This document shows positions 50,978 through 59,643 of a stretch of 64,000 nucleotides of DNA, piece by piece (within the stretch, counting starts at the first letter, position 1; each line of letters opens with the position of its first letter). Under the pieces are notes generated by a model that was not told where the DNA came from, made no database searches, and saw nothing but the letters and a program-made list of their open reading frames with translations. Both the position numbers and the translations under genes were made by a program. The stretch comes from JACPFV01 sp038043245 (GTDB taxonomy: Bacteria > Pseudomonadota > Gammaproteobacteria > Nevskiales > Nevskiaceae): contig JBBTCH010000002.1 in assembly GCA_038043245.1 (NCBI GenBank), positions 186,001 to 250,000 of the forward strand, written 5' to 3'.

Positions 50978-52374
50978 AACGCCGCGAGTTTTTGATCGGC
51001 TCCGCCAGCGCACTGGCGACGGGCGCACTGACCGGCTGTGACGATTACGGCGCCTCGAAAATGCCCAAGCCGCTGACGGCCAGCGTCGGCGCCGACGGCA
51101 AGACCCTCATTCCCTGGCAGAACTGGTCGGGCTATCGCAGCTGCCTGCCCGCTGCGCGTGCCGCGCCCGAGTCGCTCGACGAACTCGCGAGCTTCATGAA
51201 AGCCGCGAAGGGCACGGTGCGCCCGGTGGGCAGCAGTCATTCCTTCAGTGAGCTGATCCCCACCGACGGCACGCTGCTTTCGCTGCGCAATTTCACGGGC
51301 GTCTTGTCGCACGATGCCGCCGCGATGACCGCCACGGTGGGCGCGGGCACCAAGCTCGCCGACCTCGGCGAGCCGCTGCACGCCATCGGCCAGGCGCTGC
51401 CGAACATGCCGGACATCGACTCGCAGACGCTCGCCGGCGCGCTCGCCACCGGCACCCATGGTACCGGCGCCGGCATGGGCGCCCTGCACGCGTTCATCGA
51501 ATCGTTCCAGCTGGTCACGCCGCGCGGCGAAGTGCTGGAATGCAGCCGCCGGAAGAACGCCGAGGTCTTCGACGCCGGCCGCGTCTCGCTCGGTGCGCTC
51601 GGCGCGATCACGCAGTACACGCTGAAGAACGTCGCGCCGTTCCTCGCGCGCAAGCGCAGCTGGAGCCTGCCGCTTGAGGAGTTCTACGCAACCTTCGATG
51701 CGCTCGCGGCGAAGCATTACAGCCTCGACTGCTACCTGATCCCGCAGTCCGGCCGCGCGGCGCTCATCGCCATCGACCCGACCACCGAGACCGGGCCGCC
51801 GCGCGGGCCGAACGAGGACGACCAGCTCGTCGAGATGCTGCGCATGGGCCGCAACCTGCTGTGGCGCGGCGCGCGGCGCGCGCTGCTGGATACCTTCCTG
51901 TCTCACTACGCGCCGGCCGACGAGATCGAGCAAAGCTGGCGTATGTTCCCGACGCCGCGCAACATCCGCTTCAACGAGATGGAGTACCACCTGCCGCGCG
52001 AAGCGCTGCTGCCGACACTGCGCAAGGTGAAAGAAGTCGTCGACACGAAACACCCTGAGGTGTACTTCCTGATCGAGATCCGCATCGTCAAGGGCGACAA
52101 CGCCTGGCTCTCGCCGTTCTACCAGCACGAGACCTCGGGCTCGATCGCCGTGCACCATGGCTACGAGGAATATCCGCTCGATTACTTCGCCAACGTCGAG
52201 CCGCTGTACCAGGAGGTTGGCGGCCGGCCGCACTGGGGCAAGATGAACACACTCGACGCGAAAGCCTTCGCGCAGCGCTATCCGCGCTGGAAAGATTTCC
52301 TCGACGTACGCGCCACACTCGACCCGGAAGGAAAAATGCTCAATCTCTACTTGAAAAAGGTCTTTGGCCTATGA
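50974..52374 (+). CDS. Exported D-arabinono-1,4-lactone oxidase-type FAD enzyme
   Basis: A 466-residue VAO-family flavoprotein. The N-terminus KRREFLIGSASALATGALTGC combines a twin-arginine motif with a lipobox Cys, so it is probably a Tat-exported lipoprotein. The FAD domain has RPVGSSHSFSELIPTDGTLL and ALATGTHGTGAGMGALH; the C-terminal ALO domain ends with GRPHWGKMNTLDA, the HWGK signature of sugar-lactone oxidases. In place of the GSGHS-type flavinylation His it has VGSSHS. It probably oxidises a sugar or lactone in the periplasm and reduces the cytochrome encoded upstream. It overlaps both neighbours by four bases. Confidence 0.85.
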   Translation: MKRREFLIGSASALATGALTGCDDYGASKMPKPLTASVGADGKTLIPWQNWSGYRSCLPAARAAPESLDELASFMKAAKGTVRPVGSSHSFSELIPTDGTLLSLRNFTGVLSHDAAAMTATVGAGTKLADLGEPLHAIGQALPNMPDIDSQTLAGALATGTHGTGAGMGALHAFIESFQLVTPRGEVLECSRRKNAEVFDAGRVSLGALGAITQYTLKNVAPFLARKRSWSLPLEEFYATFDALAAKHYSLDCYLIPQSGRAALIAIDPTTETGPPRGPNEDDQLVEMLRMGRNLLWRGARRALLDTFLSHYAPADEIEQSWRMFPTPRNIRFNEMEYHLPREALLPTLRKVKEVVDTKHPEVYFLIEIRIVKGDNAWLSPFYQHETSGSIAVHHGYEEYPLDYFANVEPLYQEVGGRPHWGKMNTLDAKAFAQRYPRWKDFLDVRATLDPEGKMLNLYLKKVFGL

Positions 52375-53645
52375 AACGACGCACGCTGCTCGCCGCCGCG
52401 GTCGCCGCGCCGCTGGCGTATCTCGCCGCGAAAAAACCTGCCGCAAAAGGCGGCGCGCACGACGCGTACTTTCTGGCCGTGCAGGCTGCGCTGGCCAAGG
52501 CCGGGCTGTTCCGCCCGACGCTGGTGATCGACCGCGCGCATCTGGCGCAGAACCTGGCGCGTCTCAAGCAGCATCTGCCGAAGAACAAGCATTTCCGCGC
52601 CGTCGCCAAGTCGCTGCCGAGCATCAGCCTGCTGCGCGAAGTGCGCAAAGCCACCGGCAGTGACCGCTTGATGGTGTTCCATCAGCCGCACCTGAACCTG
52701 ATCGCCGAGCAGATGCCGGATGCGCAACTGTTGCTCGGCAAACCAATGCCGGCTGGCGCTGCGCAGCGGTTTTTCGCCAAGGGCTATCGCGGCGTCTTCG
52801 ACGCCTCGCGCCAGATCGAATGGCTGGTGGATACGCCGGAACGCATCGCCGAATACGCCCGGCTTGCGCGTGCGCAGAACAAACCGCTGCGCCTGAATCT
52901 GGAGCTGGATGTCGGTCTGCGACGCGGCGGGTTCGCCAGCGCACAAGCCGTCGCCGAGGCGATCGCCGCCATCCAGGAAGAGCCGTCTCTGAAGTTCAGC
53001 GGCCTGATGGGCTACGAAGCGCACTTGGCCAAGATCCCTGAAGCGCTTGGCGGCGGCCGCAAAGGTCTGGGCAAAGTGATGGCGTTTTACGCCGAGTGCG
53101 TGGACGCCGCGCGCGAAACCCTCGGCGCCGGCTTCGCGCCCGATGCGCTGACGCTCAACGCCGGCGGCAGCAACACCTACCAGTGGTACGACGAATCCGC
53201 GCCCTGCAACGAACTGGCGATGGGCTCGGGCTTGGTCAAGCCCACCGACTTCGACACCGCAGGATTGAGCGACCACGTGCCCGCCTGCTTCATCGCCACA
53301 CCGGTGCTGAAGGCGCTGAACACCACCGAGCTGCCCGGGCTGGAAAACATGGCGGGCCTGTTCCGCGCCTGGGACCCGAACACCGCGCGCACCTTCTACA
53401 CCTATGGCGGCTACTGGCTGGCGAATGCGGTATCGCCGCCGGGCCTTCAGCGCAACGATATCTGGGGCCACTCGACCAATCAGGACATGCTCAACGGCTC
53501 GGTGGATGTGCAGCTCGGCGTCGGCGACTTTGTTTTCCTGCGGCCGCACCAGAGCGAGTTCGTATTCCTGCAATTCGGCGACCTCGCGGTCTATGAGAAC
53601 GGCGCCATCACCGAAACCTGGCCGGTTTTTGGCGAACCCGCTTAG
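52371..53645 (+). CDS. DSD1-like PLP enzyme (D-amino-acid deaminase/aldolase type) with an export-like N-terminus
   Basis: A 424-residue fold-type III PLP protein: LVIDRAHLAQNLARLKQHL, RAVAKSLPSI (PLP-binding Lys), ELDVGLRRGGFAS, GLMGYEAHLAKIP, LNAGGSNTYQWY and a C-terminal DSD1 beta domain (SVDVQLGVGDFVFLRPHQSE). Members split D-threo-3-hydroxyaspartate, D-threonine or D-serine. The first residues MKRRTLLAAAVAAPLAYLAA resemble a short Tat or membrane-anchor signal; export would be unusual for this family. It is coupled to the lactone oxidase gene by ATGA. Confidence 0.78.
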   Translation: MKRRTLLAAAVAAPLAYLAAKKPAAKGGAHDAYFLAVQAALAKAGLFRPTLVIDRAHLAQNLARLKQHLPKNKHFRAVAKSLPSISLLREVRKATGSDRLMVFHQPHLNLIAEQMPDAQLLLGKPMPAGAAQRFFAKGYRGVFDASRQIEWLVDTPERIAEYARLARAQNKPLRLNLELDVGLRRGGFASAQAVAEAIAAIQEEPSLKFSGLMGYEAHLAKIPEALGGGRKGLGKVMAFYAECVDAARETLGAGFAPDALTLNAGGSNTYQWYDESAPCNELAMGSGLVKPTDFDTAGLSDHVPACFIATPVLKALNTTELPGLENMAGLFRAWDPNTARTFYTYGGYWLANAVSPPGLQRNDIWGHSTNQDMLNGSVDVQLGVGDFVFLRPHQSEFVFLQFGDLAVYENGAITETWPVFGEPA

Positions 53646-53676
53646 GAAGCCTCTGATTAACTCCTGTTCGTGGCGG

Positions 53677-53703
53677 GCGCTTCGACAAGTTTGTCCTGAG
53701 TAC
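53677..53703. repeat. REP-like repeat after the DSD1-like gene
   Basis: A 27-base copy reading GCGCTTCGACAAGTTTGTCC followed by TGAGTAC. It belongs to the same family as the repeats in priA and near 62.1 kb. It lies in the 131-base gap between the redox cluster and the toxin-antitoxin module and may act as a weak terminator hairpin. Confidence 0.55.
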
Positions 53704-53776
53704 TCCGTCTTCAGTCGGGTGGCAGGCAAATAGCTTTGCGCACAGAATGGGCAACGTCACAAACGGAACATTACCC

Positions 53777-54004
53777 ATGAGCCGCCCCATGCAAAACATC
53801 GAAGCTGAACTGCTCCAGCTGCCGACTCAACGGCGGGCGCGCCTGGCGCAAGTCCTGATCGGCAGCCTCGACCGAGAGGGCGAGATTGAAGAAGCGTGGA
53901 TTGCCGAAGCCGGCAAGCGTTACCGCGACTACAAGGCCGGCAAGCTCAAGGGAATTCCGGCCAATCAAGTATTTAAAGAGATTCGTCAGCGCTACGGCAA
54001 ATGA
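53777..54004 (+). CDS. Addiction-module antitoxin (RelB/ParD-like, TIGR02574 type)
   Basis: A 75-residue protein: MQNIEAELLQLPTQRRARLAQVLIGSLD near the start, then EAWIAEAGKRYRDYKAGKLKGIPANQVFKEI. This is the common addiction-module component in which EaAW-type and RY/F residues wrap around the partner toxin. The ATG at 53777 is preceded by GGAAC; ATG 53789 would also work. It overlaps the toxin gene by four bases (ATGA). Confidence 0.85.
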   Translation: MSRPMQNIEAELLQLPTQRRARLAQVLIGSLDREGEIEEAWIAEAGKRYRDYKAGKLKGIPANQVFKEIRQRYGK

Positions 54005-54300
54005 CCTCGGCGATTTTCCTGCCGCCCGCGCGGCAGGAGTTGAATGAGGCAATAGCTTTCTACGAATCCAAGTCTTCTGGCCTGGGAATTTCGCTGAGCG
54101 AAGAAGTTGAAGCCTACGTTCAAAAACTCGACCAGTTCCCGCTCACCGGGCAGCGCCTGCGCGGCCCGTTACGGCGAATGCTGCTCTCGCGTTTCCCCTA
54201 TCAGCTGATCTACCGGATTGAGCGCAGCCAATTGATCGTGCTTGCGCTCGCGCATCAAAAACAAAAGCCGGGTTACTGGCAGCGACGCGAGAAGCAATGA
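54001..54300 (+). CDS. RelE/ParE-family toxin
   Basis: A 99-residue RelE/ParE-fold toxin: SAIFLPPARQELNEAIAFYESKSSGLG, FPLTGQRLRGPLRRMLLSRFPYQLIYRIERSQLIVLALAHQKQKPGYW. The HxxxxPGYW C-terminus and the RRxLLxRFPYxLIY block are characteristic of the plasmid-stabilisation (ParE) branch, which either poisons DNA gyrase or cuts mRNA; the sequence alone does not settle which. It overlaps the antitoxin upstream and the restriction-modification gene downstream by four bases each. Confidence 0.88.
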   Translation: MTSAIFLPPARQELNEAIAFYESKSSGLGISLSEEVEAYVQKLDQFPLTGQRLRGPLRRMLLSRFPYQLIYRIERSQLIVLALAHQKQKPGYWQRREKQ

Positions 54301-57188
54301 CTCATTTCTTTGACACTGCATTTGCCACGGTCAAACAGCTCGCTGCCGATTTTCGTGCGGGCGAATCACATTTCCTGCTGCCGGAATACTCTGAGGCCGC
54401 TGCACGCAAGGACTTCATAGACAAGTTCTGGACCGCGCTGGGCTGGGACGTGGATCACATCCAGCAACGCAATCCCTACGAACAAGAAGTCAAGGTCGAA
54501 CGCAGCGTCACCGACCGTGCCTCCAAGCGCCGAGCCGACTACGCGTTCTATCTCGCGCCCAATTACCGTGACCCCCGGTTTTTCGTCGAAGCCAAAAAAC
54601 CGTCGCGCCAGATCGAGAATGACGACGATTATTTCCAAGCCATCCGTTACGGCTGGAACACCGGCACGCCACTGGTGGTGCTCACCGACTTTGAGCAGTT
54701 TCACGTGCTCGACTGCCGCTACCGGCCCGACATCAAGACCGCCATCCATCAGGCGGTCTACAAGTTCCGTTACGAGGATTACGAAAACCGCGAGAAGTTC
54801 GAGCAGATTTACTGGCTGTTCTCGCGCGAGGCGGTTGCGGCCGACTCGCTTACCAAGCGTGTGGCCGATCTGCCCAAGCGCAAAGGCAAGCAGCTCCAGC
54901 GCGGGCTGCTAAAGACCGGCGCGCAGGGCATAGACGAGGCGTTTCTCGAAGAGCTGGACGGCTATCGCGAAACACTGGCCAAGGCTTACAAGAAGCACAA
55001 CGAAGACCTCGACGGCGAAACGCTCACCGAGCTGGTCCAGCGCACCGTAGACCGGCTGGTGTTTCTGCGCTTTCTCGAAGACAAGCTGATCGAAACCAAA
55101 ATCCGCGTCGCCGATTTTGGCAATGGCGGCTCGGTGTGGAAAGACTTTATCGCCGCCAGCCGCAAACTCGACGGCATCTACAACGGCATCGTCTTCAAGC
55201 AGCACAAGCTGCTCGACGATCCCAGCTTTGCGGTGGACGAGGAAGCCTTCAGCGACATCTGCGACGAACTGGCGCACGACCAGTCGCCCTACGACTTCAA
55301 CTACATCCCGATCCACATCCTCGGCAGCATCTACGAGCGCTTTCTTGGCAAGGTCATCACCACCAGCGACAAGCGCGCCAAGGTTGAGGAGAAGCCGGAA
55401 GTACGCAAGGCCGGCGGCGTTTACTACACGCCGGATTACATCGTGCAGTACATCGTCGCGCAGACCATCGGCAAACTCATCGAAGGCAAAACCCCGGCGC
55501 AGATCGCCGAACTGCGCTTTGCCGACATCGCCTGCGGCAGCGGCTCGTTTCTGCTGGGCGTGTTCGACTGCCTGCTGCGCTATCACCGCGACTGGTACAA
55601 CGCCAACCCCGACAAAGCCAGCGGCGTTGTCGGCAGAAAAGGCAGGGTGCCCGAGGTTTACAAGCACGAAGACGGCGGCCTGCGGCTGACGCTGGCCAAG
55701 AAATCCGAGATTCTGCTCAACAACATCTATGGCGTGGACCTCGACCAGCAAGCCACCGAAGTGGCGCAGCTGTCGCTGTATCTCAAGCTGCTGGAAGAAG
55801 AAACTCCCGGCAGCGCCCGCGGCTACCTCGAAGGTTTTGGCGGTGCGCTGCTACCGACGCTGAACAAAAACATCGTCTGCGGCAACTCGCTCATCGGCAC
55901 CGATATTCTCGATGGTCAGCTTTTTGACCCGGTTGAAGAACGCAAACTGAACCCGATGAACTTCGAGACGGCGTTCCCCGAGGTGATGAAGCGCGGTGGC
56001 TTCGATGCCATCGTCGGCAATCCGCCTTGGGGCTCGCTGTTCAGCGACCGTGAGACTCACTACCTGACTACTCGATATGTGAACAGCAAGGGTGAAGCTG
56101 AGTCACATCTGTTTTTCATAGAACGAGCATTGCGCTTTATCAAGGATGTGGGCGCATTGGGATACATAACGCCAAATACGTGGCTTGCTGTTATTCGATC
56201 AAAAGAAATCAGGGAGCACCTCCTGTCCAATGCGCGGTTCTTGGAGGTGGTGCAGCTATCAAAATACATATTCAAAGATGCGCCCGATATTGTCCCGGCT
56301 CTAGTTTTTTTATCCAAAACGCAAAAGGGGAAACTGCCCTGCGTTGTTAAGACAACAAAACTCATTAAAGTTGGCGCCGCAAACTTTGATACCGCGTTCG
56401 ATATCAAGCAAATTGATCAAGACATATGGTTGAAGACTCGCGGAGCAACTATCAATCTTGCACTTGATGAGAGCGTGCTCAGCGTTATTCGACGATGCCA
56501 AACAAACACATCAAAATTGCAGACGGTATGCGAGGTGGTGTACGGCATCAAAACAAGCGATAACGCCAAATTTCTGTCTAAGGAAAAAACTTCGACACAT
56601 TCAGTCAAGGCACTGAAGACGGGCGAACTCTCTCGCTTTCATCTCCAATGGAAGCATTTCTATCTTTGGTGGAGTAACCAGCTTGCTGGTTACAGAAGCT
56701 CAAATGTAGAGGTGCCAAAGATCGTCGTTCAGTACATCCGTAAATTAAGCCTACCGAGACGAATAATTGCTGCGCTTGATGAACGAGGCGAGTATTACCC
56801 TCTCAATAATTACTCGTATATAACCTTGTCTGCTGACAATTATTCGCTGAAATATGTGCTTGGCATCATGAACTCCAAGCTTATGAATTTTTACTACGCA
56901 AACACGTTCATCGATTACAACATCAAACCGACTTATCTCCAGTCCCTTCCAATCCGAACGCTTGAATTCAGTAAGGGCGAGGATAGAGCGGTGCATGAAA
57001 AACTTTCTCGCTTCGTAGAGCAAATGCTGGACGCCAAGCAAAAATTCGGCGGCGCCACCAACGAGAAAGACCAGAACTACTGGCAGGGCCGCTGCGAGGA
57101 CCTCGACCGCAAGATTGATGCGCTGGTTTACGAGCTTTACGGCCTCACCGAAGACGAAATCCGCATCGTGGAAGCCGCACCCGCTTGA
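54297..57188 (+). CDS. Type IIG (Eco57I-like) restriction-modification enzyme
   Basis: A 963-residue single-chain enzyme. An N-terminal PD-(D/E)xK nuclease is seen at residues 81-100 (Asp81; Glu98-Ala-Lys100 in FFVEAKKPSR). The N6-adenine methyltransferase core follows: motif I DIACGSGSFLLG at about residue 410 and motif IV NPPW at about residue 575. A C-terminal recognition domain (residues about 583-915) is markedly AT-rich compared with the flanks. Such enzymes modify one strand and cut outside an asymmetric site. Its start overlaps the toxin gene, so the three genes form one operon. The recognition site cannot be inferred. Confidence 0.88.
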   Translation: MTHFFDTAFATVKQLAADFRAGESHFLLPEYSEAAARKDFIDKFWTALGWDVDHIQQRNPYEQEVKVERSVTDRASKRRADYAFYLAPNYRDPRFFVEAKKPSRQIENDDDYFQAIRYGWNTGTPLVVLTDFEQFHVLDCRYRPDIKTAIHQAVYKFRYEDYENREKFEQIYWLFSREAVAADSLTKRVADLPKRKGKQLQRGLLKTGAQGIDEAFLEELDGYRETLAKAYKKHNEDLDGETLTELVQRTVDRLVFLRFLEDKLIETKIRVADFGNGGSVWKDFIAASRKLDGIYNGIVFKQHKLLDDPSFAVDEEAFSDICDELAHDQSPYDFNYIPIHILGSIYERFLGKVITTSDKRAKVEEKPEVRKAGGVYYTPDYIVQYIVAQTIGKLIEGKTPAQIAELRFADIACGSGSFLLGVFDCLLRYHRDWYNANPDKASGVVGRKGRVPEVYKHEDGGLRLTLAKKSEILLNNIYGVDLDQQATEVAQLSLYLKLLEEETPGSARGYLEGFGGALLPTLNKNIVCGNSLIGTDILDGQLFDPVEERKLNPMNFETAFPEVMKRGGFDAIVGNPPWGSLFSDRETHYLTTRYVNSKGEAESHLFFIERALRFIKDVGALGYITPNTWLAVIRSKEIREHLLSNARFLEVVQLSKYIFKDAPDIVPALVFLSKTQKGKLPCVVKTTKLIKVGAANFDTAFDIKQIDQDIWLKTRGATINLALDESVLSVIRRCQTNTSKLQTVCEVVYGIKTSDNAKFLSKEKTSTHSVKALKTGELSRFHLQWKHFYLWWSNQLAGYRSSNVEVPKIVVQYIRKLSLPRRIIAALDERGEYYPLNNYSYITLSADNYSLKYVLGIMNSKLMNFYYANTFIDYNIKPTYLQSLPIRTLEFSKGEDRAVHEKLSRFVEQMLDAKQKFGGATNEKDQNYWQGRCEDLDRKIDALVYELYGLTEDEIRIVEAAPA

Positions 57189-57282
57189 GGCATCTCTGAG
57201 CCATGTTTGGTTCCGTTGTGAAAACAGGTGATGCGCTTTGTAGAGCGGTTATCCCGCACTCGACTCTCCAATAGATGGTGGG

Positions 57283-57963
57283 ATGTATCCTCCGAACATG
57301 TCCCCGGCACAAAAAGCCAAGCGGTTACGGTTTCTTAGAAAGTGCATGAAAACAGCACTTTCAGAGACAGCGAAGCCCGTTTACAGCAGGCTTGATCTTG
57401 CTGGGGCACTCGCGCTACTACCGTTTTTGTTCGTGGTCTGGATAGCTTTTGGCCAAGAAACGGTGGAGCAAGAGGCGGCACTTCGGGCGGCTGCGCTGGG
57501 CTCGATAATCGTCTTGTTGCCCGTATATTTTCTTATCAATTTGATACGCGCTCCATTCATCGTTGCTCAGGAAGATAAGAAATTAGGCCATTGGGACGGC
57601 ACGGCATTCATCTATCACGAGCCGAAGATCGTGTTTACAAAGCTGTTTACGGTTGAGGACAACGAAAAAATCTTCCAAATACCGCTTCCAGATTGTGAGC
57701 CGTATTCGTTTGTCAGCTTCTACGTCAAGGTGAAGCGCGGACCAGACAGGATTCGCACAGTGATTCTCCCTGGTCTTTCATGGGGCAATGGAATGGCGTG
57801 GGCACGAGAGAGCCACGCAACAGCGGAGCCTGTTGGCGGATCCACGTCCGGGAAAGAAAACCGCTTGACGATAAAAGCCAACATGTTGCCGGACACCGTT
57901 CCGCTGATAGTCAGGGTTTACGTTACGGCATGGGATTTGGAACCCAAGAACCCGAAAATATGA
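57283..57963 (+). CDS. Membrane protein of unknown function downstream of the restriction-modification gene
   Basis: A 226-residue protein with a basic N-terminus, two membrane segments (LAGALALLPFLFVVWIAFG and AAALGSIIVLLPVYFLINLI) and a soluble, beta-rich C-terminal domain of about 120 residues. It uses more A/T-ending codons than the core genes. The start may be ATG 57298 (MSPAQKAKR). It is separated from the restriction enzyme by 94 bases and is followed by convergent yhhQ. I do not recognise a family. It could be an accessory gene of the island. Confidence 0.5.
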   Translation: MYPPNMSPAQKAKRLRFLRKCMKTALSETAKPVYSRLDLAGALALLPFLFVVWIAFGQETVEQEAALRAAALGSIIVLLPVYFLINLIRAPFIVAQEDKKLGHWDGTAFIYHEPKIVFTKLFTVEDNEKIFQIPLPDCEPYSFVSFYVKVKRGPDRIRTVILPGLSWGNGMAWARESHATAEPVGGSTSGKENRLTIKANMLPDTVPLIVRVYVTAWDLEPKNPKI

Positions 57964-58038
57964 CTGAGTGCCCTTCAGTCCCTATCGCTTTTCTTACCCC
58001 ATCAACTCGTAATCGGACTTCGCCGTGTCGGACTCCAT

Positions 58039-58761
58039 CTACCGTTTATGGCGCTCGCCTTCGTCACGCAGGCTGAAGGGCGAGAAAGACGTCGTCGTGT
58101 CGAAGGTGTCCACGCCTTCGGCGCGCTTGAGACGATGGACAATGAGATAGGTGAACGGCGTGAACAGGATCTCGACCGAGACCTTCATCGCGAAGTTGAA
58201 CCCGATCACCGCGACCAGCGCCTGATTGCTCCAGATGCCGTAGAACGCGATCGGATAGAACAGCAGCGAATCCACGCCCTGGCCGCAGATCGTCGAGCCG
58301 ATGGTGCGCGTCCACAGATGGCGGCCCTGCGTCCACAGCTTCATCTTCGCCAGCACGTAGGAATTGACGAAGTCGCCGACCCAATAGGCGAAGATGCTGG
58401 CGGCGATGATGCGCGGCGTCGCGCCGAACACGGTTTCCAGCGCGGGCTGCAGGACGGCGTTGAACGGCTCGCCCGGCGCGGCGGGGATGTGCAGGATCGC
58501 CCACGACATGCCGCTGGCGAAGATCAAGGCGCCGAAGCCGGCCCAGATCGCGCGGCGCGCGCGGGCGTAGCCGTAGACCTCGGTCAGCACATCGCCAAAG
58601 ATGTAGCTGAACGGGAAGAACAGGTTGCCGGCGCCGAAGGCTAGCGCGCCGAGCAACGGCAGCTCCAACACACCGACCTTGGCCGGGCCGATGAGGTTGG
58701 CGCACAGCAGCACGGCGACCATCCCCACCACACAGAAATCGTAGAAACGAAATGAGCGCAC
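58039..58761 (-). CDS. yhhQ: Queuosine precursor transporter (YhhQ/VUT family)
   Basis: A 240-residue membrane protein with six predicted helices: FCVVGMVAVLLCANLIGPAKV, LFFPFSYIFGDVLTEVYGYARARRAIWAGF (VUT signature), FVNSYVLAKMKLWTQGRHLWTRTIGSTICGQGVDSLLF. It imports the queuosine precursors preQ0/preQ1 for tRNA modification. The start is GTG 58761; longer frames overlap the ABC permease gene on the other strand. It is divergent from the sugar ABC operon with 39 bases between start codons. Confidence 0.9.
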   Translation of the reverse strand: MRSFRFYDFCVVGMVAVLLCANLIGPAKVGVLELPLLGALAFGAGNLFFPFSYIFGDVLTEVYGYARARRAIWAGFGALIFASGMSWAILHIPAAPGEPFNAVLQPALETVFGATPRIIAASIFAYWVGDFVNSYVLAKMKLWTQGRHLWTRTIGSTICGQGVDSLLFYPIAFYGIWSNQALVAVIGFNFAMKVSVEILFTPFTYLIVHRLKRAEGVDTFDTTTSFSPFSLRDEGERHKR

Positions 58762-58800
58762 AGGAATCCCGGGTTCGGTTCGCAAACTAGAATACGGTCT

Positions 58801-59643
58801 ATGTCTCCCGTTCGCCTGCTCCGCGCTGCGCCGGATCACGCTCCGCGCGTGCTGGCGTGGGCGCTGGCGCTGATGTTCGTCTATCCGCTGGCGCTGATGC
58901 TGCTGGAATCGTTCCAGGCGCCCGGCGCGCGCAGCGCCACGCGCGCCCTGTTCAGCGGATTGCCGACGCTCGAATCCTGGCGACTGGCATTCGACAGCGT
59001 GCCGCTGGCGCGCAGCCTGTTCAATTCGCTGGCGGTCGCCCTGCTGGCCTTGCCGCCGACGCTCGCCATCGCCGCCATGGGCGGTTTCGCGCTGACGCAG
59101 ATTTCGCGGCGCGGGCAGGCGCTGGCGGTACTGTTGCTGCTGTTGGCTGCTTCGATTCCGCTGACCGCGGTGTGGATCCCGCGCTTCGTGATGTTCGAAT
59201 CGCTCGGCCTGGTCGGCACCTGGGTGCCCTTGATTGCCCCGGCATTGGCCGGCGGCAGCCCGGTGTTGGTGCTGCTCTACTTCCTCGCGCTGCGCCGCGT
59301 GCCCGCCGAATTGGTTGAGGCGGCTCGACTGGAAGGGCTCGGCTGGCTGCGCATCTTGTGGCAAGTGATGCTGCCGCTGGTGTGGCCGACGACGGTGGCA
59401 GTCGGCCTGCTCGCGTTTGTACAGGTCTGGGGCAATTTCATGGAGGCGGTGCTGTATCTGAAATCGCCGTTGCAGCAGACCGCGCCGCTGATGCTGCATT
59501 CCCTGAGCCTGATGGGTCCGACGCAATGGACGCTGCTGATGGCCGGGGCCTGCGCGGTGACCGCGCCGGTGGTGTTGGCATTTTTGCTGTTACAGCGTTT
59601 TCTGGTGGCAAACGAGCGAGAGGGATCATGGTCAGGACGTTAG
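58801..59643 (+). CDS. Sugar ABC transporter permease, MalG/UgpE type (CUT1)
   Basis: A 280-residue inner-membrane permease with six helices and the EAA coupling loop (PAELVEAARLEGLGWLRILWQVMLPLVWP). It starts MSPVRLLRAAPDHAPRVLAWALALMFVYPLALMLLESF. The C-terminal half is typical of the second permease of carbohydrate (CUT1) importers. It overlaps the start of the binding-protein gene by 16 bases. The partner permease (MalF type) is the fourth gene of the cluster. Confidence 0.88.
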   Translation: MSPVRLLRAAPDHAPRVLAWALALMFVYPLALMLLESFQAPGARSATRALFSGLPTLESWRLAFDSVPLARSLFNSLAVALLALPPTLAIAAMGGFALTQISRRGQALAVLLLLLAASIPLTAVWIPRFVMFESLGLVGTWVPLIAPALAGGSPVLVLLYFLALRRVPAELVEAARLEGLGWLRILWQVMLPLVWPTTVAVGLLAFVQVWGNFMEAVLYLKSPLQQTAPLMLHSLSLMGPTQWTLLMAGACAVTAPVVLAFLLLQRFLVANEREGSWSGR

